Source of the DNA: Euprymna scolopes | Lineage: Eukaryota; Mollusca; Cephalopoda; Sepiida; Sepiolidae | Direction of reading: 5' to 3' | Length of the DNA stretch: 20,844 nucleotides | NCBI GenBank assembly: GCA_024364805.1 | Contig: CM044519.1 | Location: forward strand, 51,343,095 to 51,363,938 | Shown: positions 19,040 through 20,844 of the stretch, piece after piece | Layout of the letters: the number at the start of each line of letters is the position of its first letter | How positions within the stretch are numbered: position 1 is the stretch's first letter | Position numbers and translations under genes: made by a program | Notes under the pieces: model-generated | The model's input: only the letters and a program-made list of their open reading frames with translations | The model's database searches: none | Told to the model about the DNA's origin: nothing

Positions 19040-19247
19040 TTAGGAAGAATACATATATGTGTATATATGACTATTTTAACCGGGATCATTTGAAAAAGTA
19101 ATGGCTAAAATCACCTGGTAAATCAAAATTGTAAAATATAAAACGTCAAGAATATGAAACGAAACACACGTTCCAGCTATTGAAAGAGAATCGTTCATTT
19201 AACTGGAATTTAAATAAAAATAATAAAATAAATAAATAAAATTGACT

Positions 19248-19863
19248 TTTATTTTATTTTTTTTTTTTACATGAGGGTCACCATTTATCAAGGCCAGAGA
19301 CCACTCAAGGATAAGGGTTAATGGGTATACATTAGTCATTGTGATTTTAGCGTAGTAAGCATTAGTGGGAATTTTATAACTTGGATTACTTAGGGGGACA
19401 GTTCAATAAGAACTTGTTCACGTTAGACTTGAGGACAATCAGGTTGTAGTCAGCTGGAAAGCAGGCAAACAGAATAGAGTTCCACAGGTGAGCAGTTCTA
19501 AGAAAGAAGCTCTGTTTATGGAATCTATGTTAGGTGTAGGCACAGATAAAGAGTGCGGGAAGTTGTTGATAGTGGTTCTGGCTAGACGAGTCTTTTTTGT
19601 GAAAGTCTGGCGAGGGGGGACCATAGATTGAAGTTCAGATGAGCACCTACCATGAAAATAACGATAAAGCAGGGACAGGCTCGCTATGTCTCTTCTGTGG
19701 TAAAGAGGTTGCAGGTAAGAGAAAAGGGCATCCCCCACTAATCTATGAAGTCAAGGCAGGATAAGCTGCTTCTAGCAGCTCCTGCCCAGATGTGGCAATA
19801 GTACTCCATTGTTGGCCGAACCTGGCTTTTATATAAGTAGAGAATTGCATCAGAAATGAGATA
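19248..19863 (-). pseudogene. Second copy of the CR1/Jockey-like LINE, 3' end only, minus strand
   Basis: Read on the minus strand, this matches 15157-15753 of the larger LINE at about 97% by eye and ends in an A-rich tail (T run at 19248-19269). It is 5' truncated near 19863, so it keeps only the post-RT region (M-E-Y-C-C-H-I-W-A-G-A, then L-Q-P-L-Y-H-R-R-D-I-A-S-L-S-L-L-Y) and the 3' UTR. Positions 19426-19735 are identical to 15285-15594. Like that copy it lacks the V-Q-K-R-V block and shares the frame change after R-A-S-F-L, so the apparent 99-codon frame at 19439-19738 ends out of the family's frame. Its I-W-A-G-A tryptophan is intact where the other copy has a stop. Confidence 0.85.
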
Positions 19864-19911
19864 CTTTTCTGCCTATTATGTCCGAAGAAGAGGTAAAAAA
19901 AAGAATATGTA

Positions 19912-20325
19912 TAACAAATGTTATCGAAAACCAGATGAGTTACTCTTTTACCTATCTGAATAAGATTTTTTACTCACTTTAAAACGTTTTAAAAAATGGC
20001 TGCTACTGGACACTTACGTTTTTGAAGTCGACTTGATAATGACTTAAAAGAAACAAATACAATAAAATACTATTAGAAACCCACTCAATAAATGTTACTG
20101 TGATATTTATCGAGACTTCAAATAATTACACGTCAATGTGCGGCCATGTTTCTTGTTCTCACGTAACGCTCGACATTATTTGTTTTTCGCACTGAATAAA
20201 CATTTTAAACTGAGTAATATTCAGATAGGTAGAAGATAACATTTCTTATATATTGAACACTAAAAACACTAAAAAATTATTGAGATAGGTAAACTTATCT
20301 GGTCTTTCATAACATTTATTTGTTA
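19912..20325. mobile_element. MITE-like foldback element with TIRs of about 70 bp
   Basis: The left arm TAACAAATGTTATCGAAAACC (in parts: TAACAAATG, TTATCGAAAACCAGATGAG) continues to ACCTATCTGAATAA and TTTTTTA. The reverse complement of the right arm reads TAACAAATAAATGTTATGAA, AGACCAGATAAG, ACCTATCTCAATAA and TTTTTTA. The ends are flanked by TA on both sides (19910-19911 and 20326-20327), consistent with a TA target duplication as in Tc1/mariner-type elements. A second inverted pair lies inside: CCTATCTGAATAAG..ACTCACTTTAAAACGTTTT near 19951, and the reverse complement of 20190-20232. There is no transposase frame, so it would be non-autonomous. The superfamily is inference. Confidence 0.6.
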
Positions 20326-20432
20326 TATATATTTTTTTTACCACTTTGTACGTAATAAATAGTTGGAAAAGTTTCGGCTATTATTTAATTTTGAACGCTC
20401 TCAGTCCAAATAGCCATATAAATATTCTTCCC

Positions 20433-20434
<2 letters not shown>

Positions 20435-20526
<92 letters not shown>
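20435..20526. repeat. (CT)n(AT)n compound microsatellite
   Basis: About 15 CT units run directly into about 31 AT units. The open frame across it is an artefact of the repeat. Confidence 0.95.
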
Positions 20527-20530
<4 letters not shown>

Positions 20531-20844
20531 TTATAGTGATTCAATGAATTTCAAAAAACCTTTTTTGAAGTGAAATGTTTGAGTTTCATATCAAAGATTT
20601 TTATTATTCTAAGCAAGAGAAAGAATACTTTAGAAATTTTATCTCTTTAACCTATAGGGTTTCGATATCTACCATCTCTTCAGAGGAGTAAATATTAGCG
20701 AATATTTATAAACGTATGTACCCTATTTGCTAAAGTCAGTGAGACATGGAAAATCAAAGTCAAAATAATTGATTAATCAGAAGTCATATTGCAAGGGAAA
20801 TTGGAGAAAAGGATATAAAAATTTTAGATCCAAATTGCGTGGTA
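20527..20844. other. AT-rich sequence to window end
   Basis: No gene or repeat is recognised. The word TTCGATATCTACCATCTCTTCAGAGG near 20660 (in parts TTCGATATC, TACCATCTCTTCAGAGG) is less AT-rich but shows no feature. Confidence 0.5.

Noticed and set aside
19248-19911. Target-site duplication for the inverted LINE copy
   Set aside because: The flanks share only a few T-rich bases (CTTTT), which is not distinguishable from chance.
20346-20573. Open frame of 75 codons across the (CT)n(AT)n tract
   Set aside because: It is made by the microsatellite (alternating L-S and I-Y); no protein is implied.

Overview
This window looks like a gene-poor intergenic or intronic stretch of an AT-rich animal genome. 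It has long homopolymer A and T runs, (GT)n, (GA)n, (CT)n and (AT)n microsatellites, truncated LINEs with A-rich tails, a Helitron-type insertion and several foldback or tandem repeats. There is no dense coding, no ribosome binding sites and no operon structure, so a prokaryote is excluded. The repeat mix would fit an invertebrate, possibly a mollusc such as a cephalopod. That host guess is an inference with low confidence. I found no intact host gene, no tRNA, no rRNA and no CRISPR array.

Layout. 1-3270: AT-rich, with one SINE-like repeat (971-1180) and simple repeats. 3271-3790: a badly decayed LINE C-terminal relic. 4020-4330: copy 1 of a dispersed repeat called R2 here. 4640-5440: a minus-strand LINE 3' fragment. 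5441-6932: a composite repeat called R1 here, built of roughly 280-bp units and preceded by one inverted unit. 6933-10850: AT-rich with nothing recognisable. 10851-11600: minus-strand sequence with gene-like composition but broken frames. 11968-13167: a second R2 copy, split by an 841-bp non-autonomous Helitron-like insertion. 13197-13294: a small foldback. 13877-15766: the largest LINE copy, covering most of the reverse transcriptase (RT) and the 3' end. 15843-17930: SINE-like sequence, R1 copy 2, then another SINE-like fragment. 18183-18760: nothing firm, perhaps an old Helitron end. 19248-19863: a second copy of the same LINE, inverted. 19912-20325: a MITE-like foldback. 20435-20526: a (CT)n(AT)n microsatellite.

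The most informative signals come from comparing repeats within the window. (1) The two closely related LINE copies are identical over 310 bp, while about 17 substitutions and 2 indels sit in the roughly 280 bp around that core, a pattern expected from gene conversion or mosaic ancestry. (2) Both copies share the same two frame-breaking defects, so they derive from an already defective template or from each other. (3) R2 copy 1 is a natural empty site for the Helitron in R2 copy 2 and fixes its ends at an A|T target. (4) R1 is a nested repeat (about 60 bp within about 280 bp, then a roughly 650-bp non-tandem tail) present twice in direct orientation. Nothing here amounts to a new functional system that I can support; the window is a record of transposon insertion, nesting and homogenisation.
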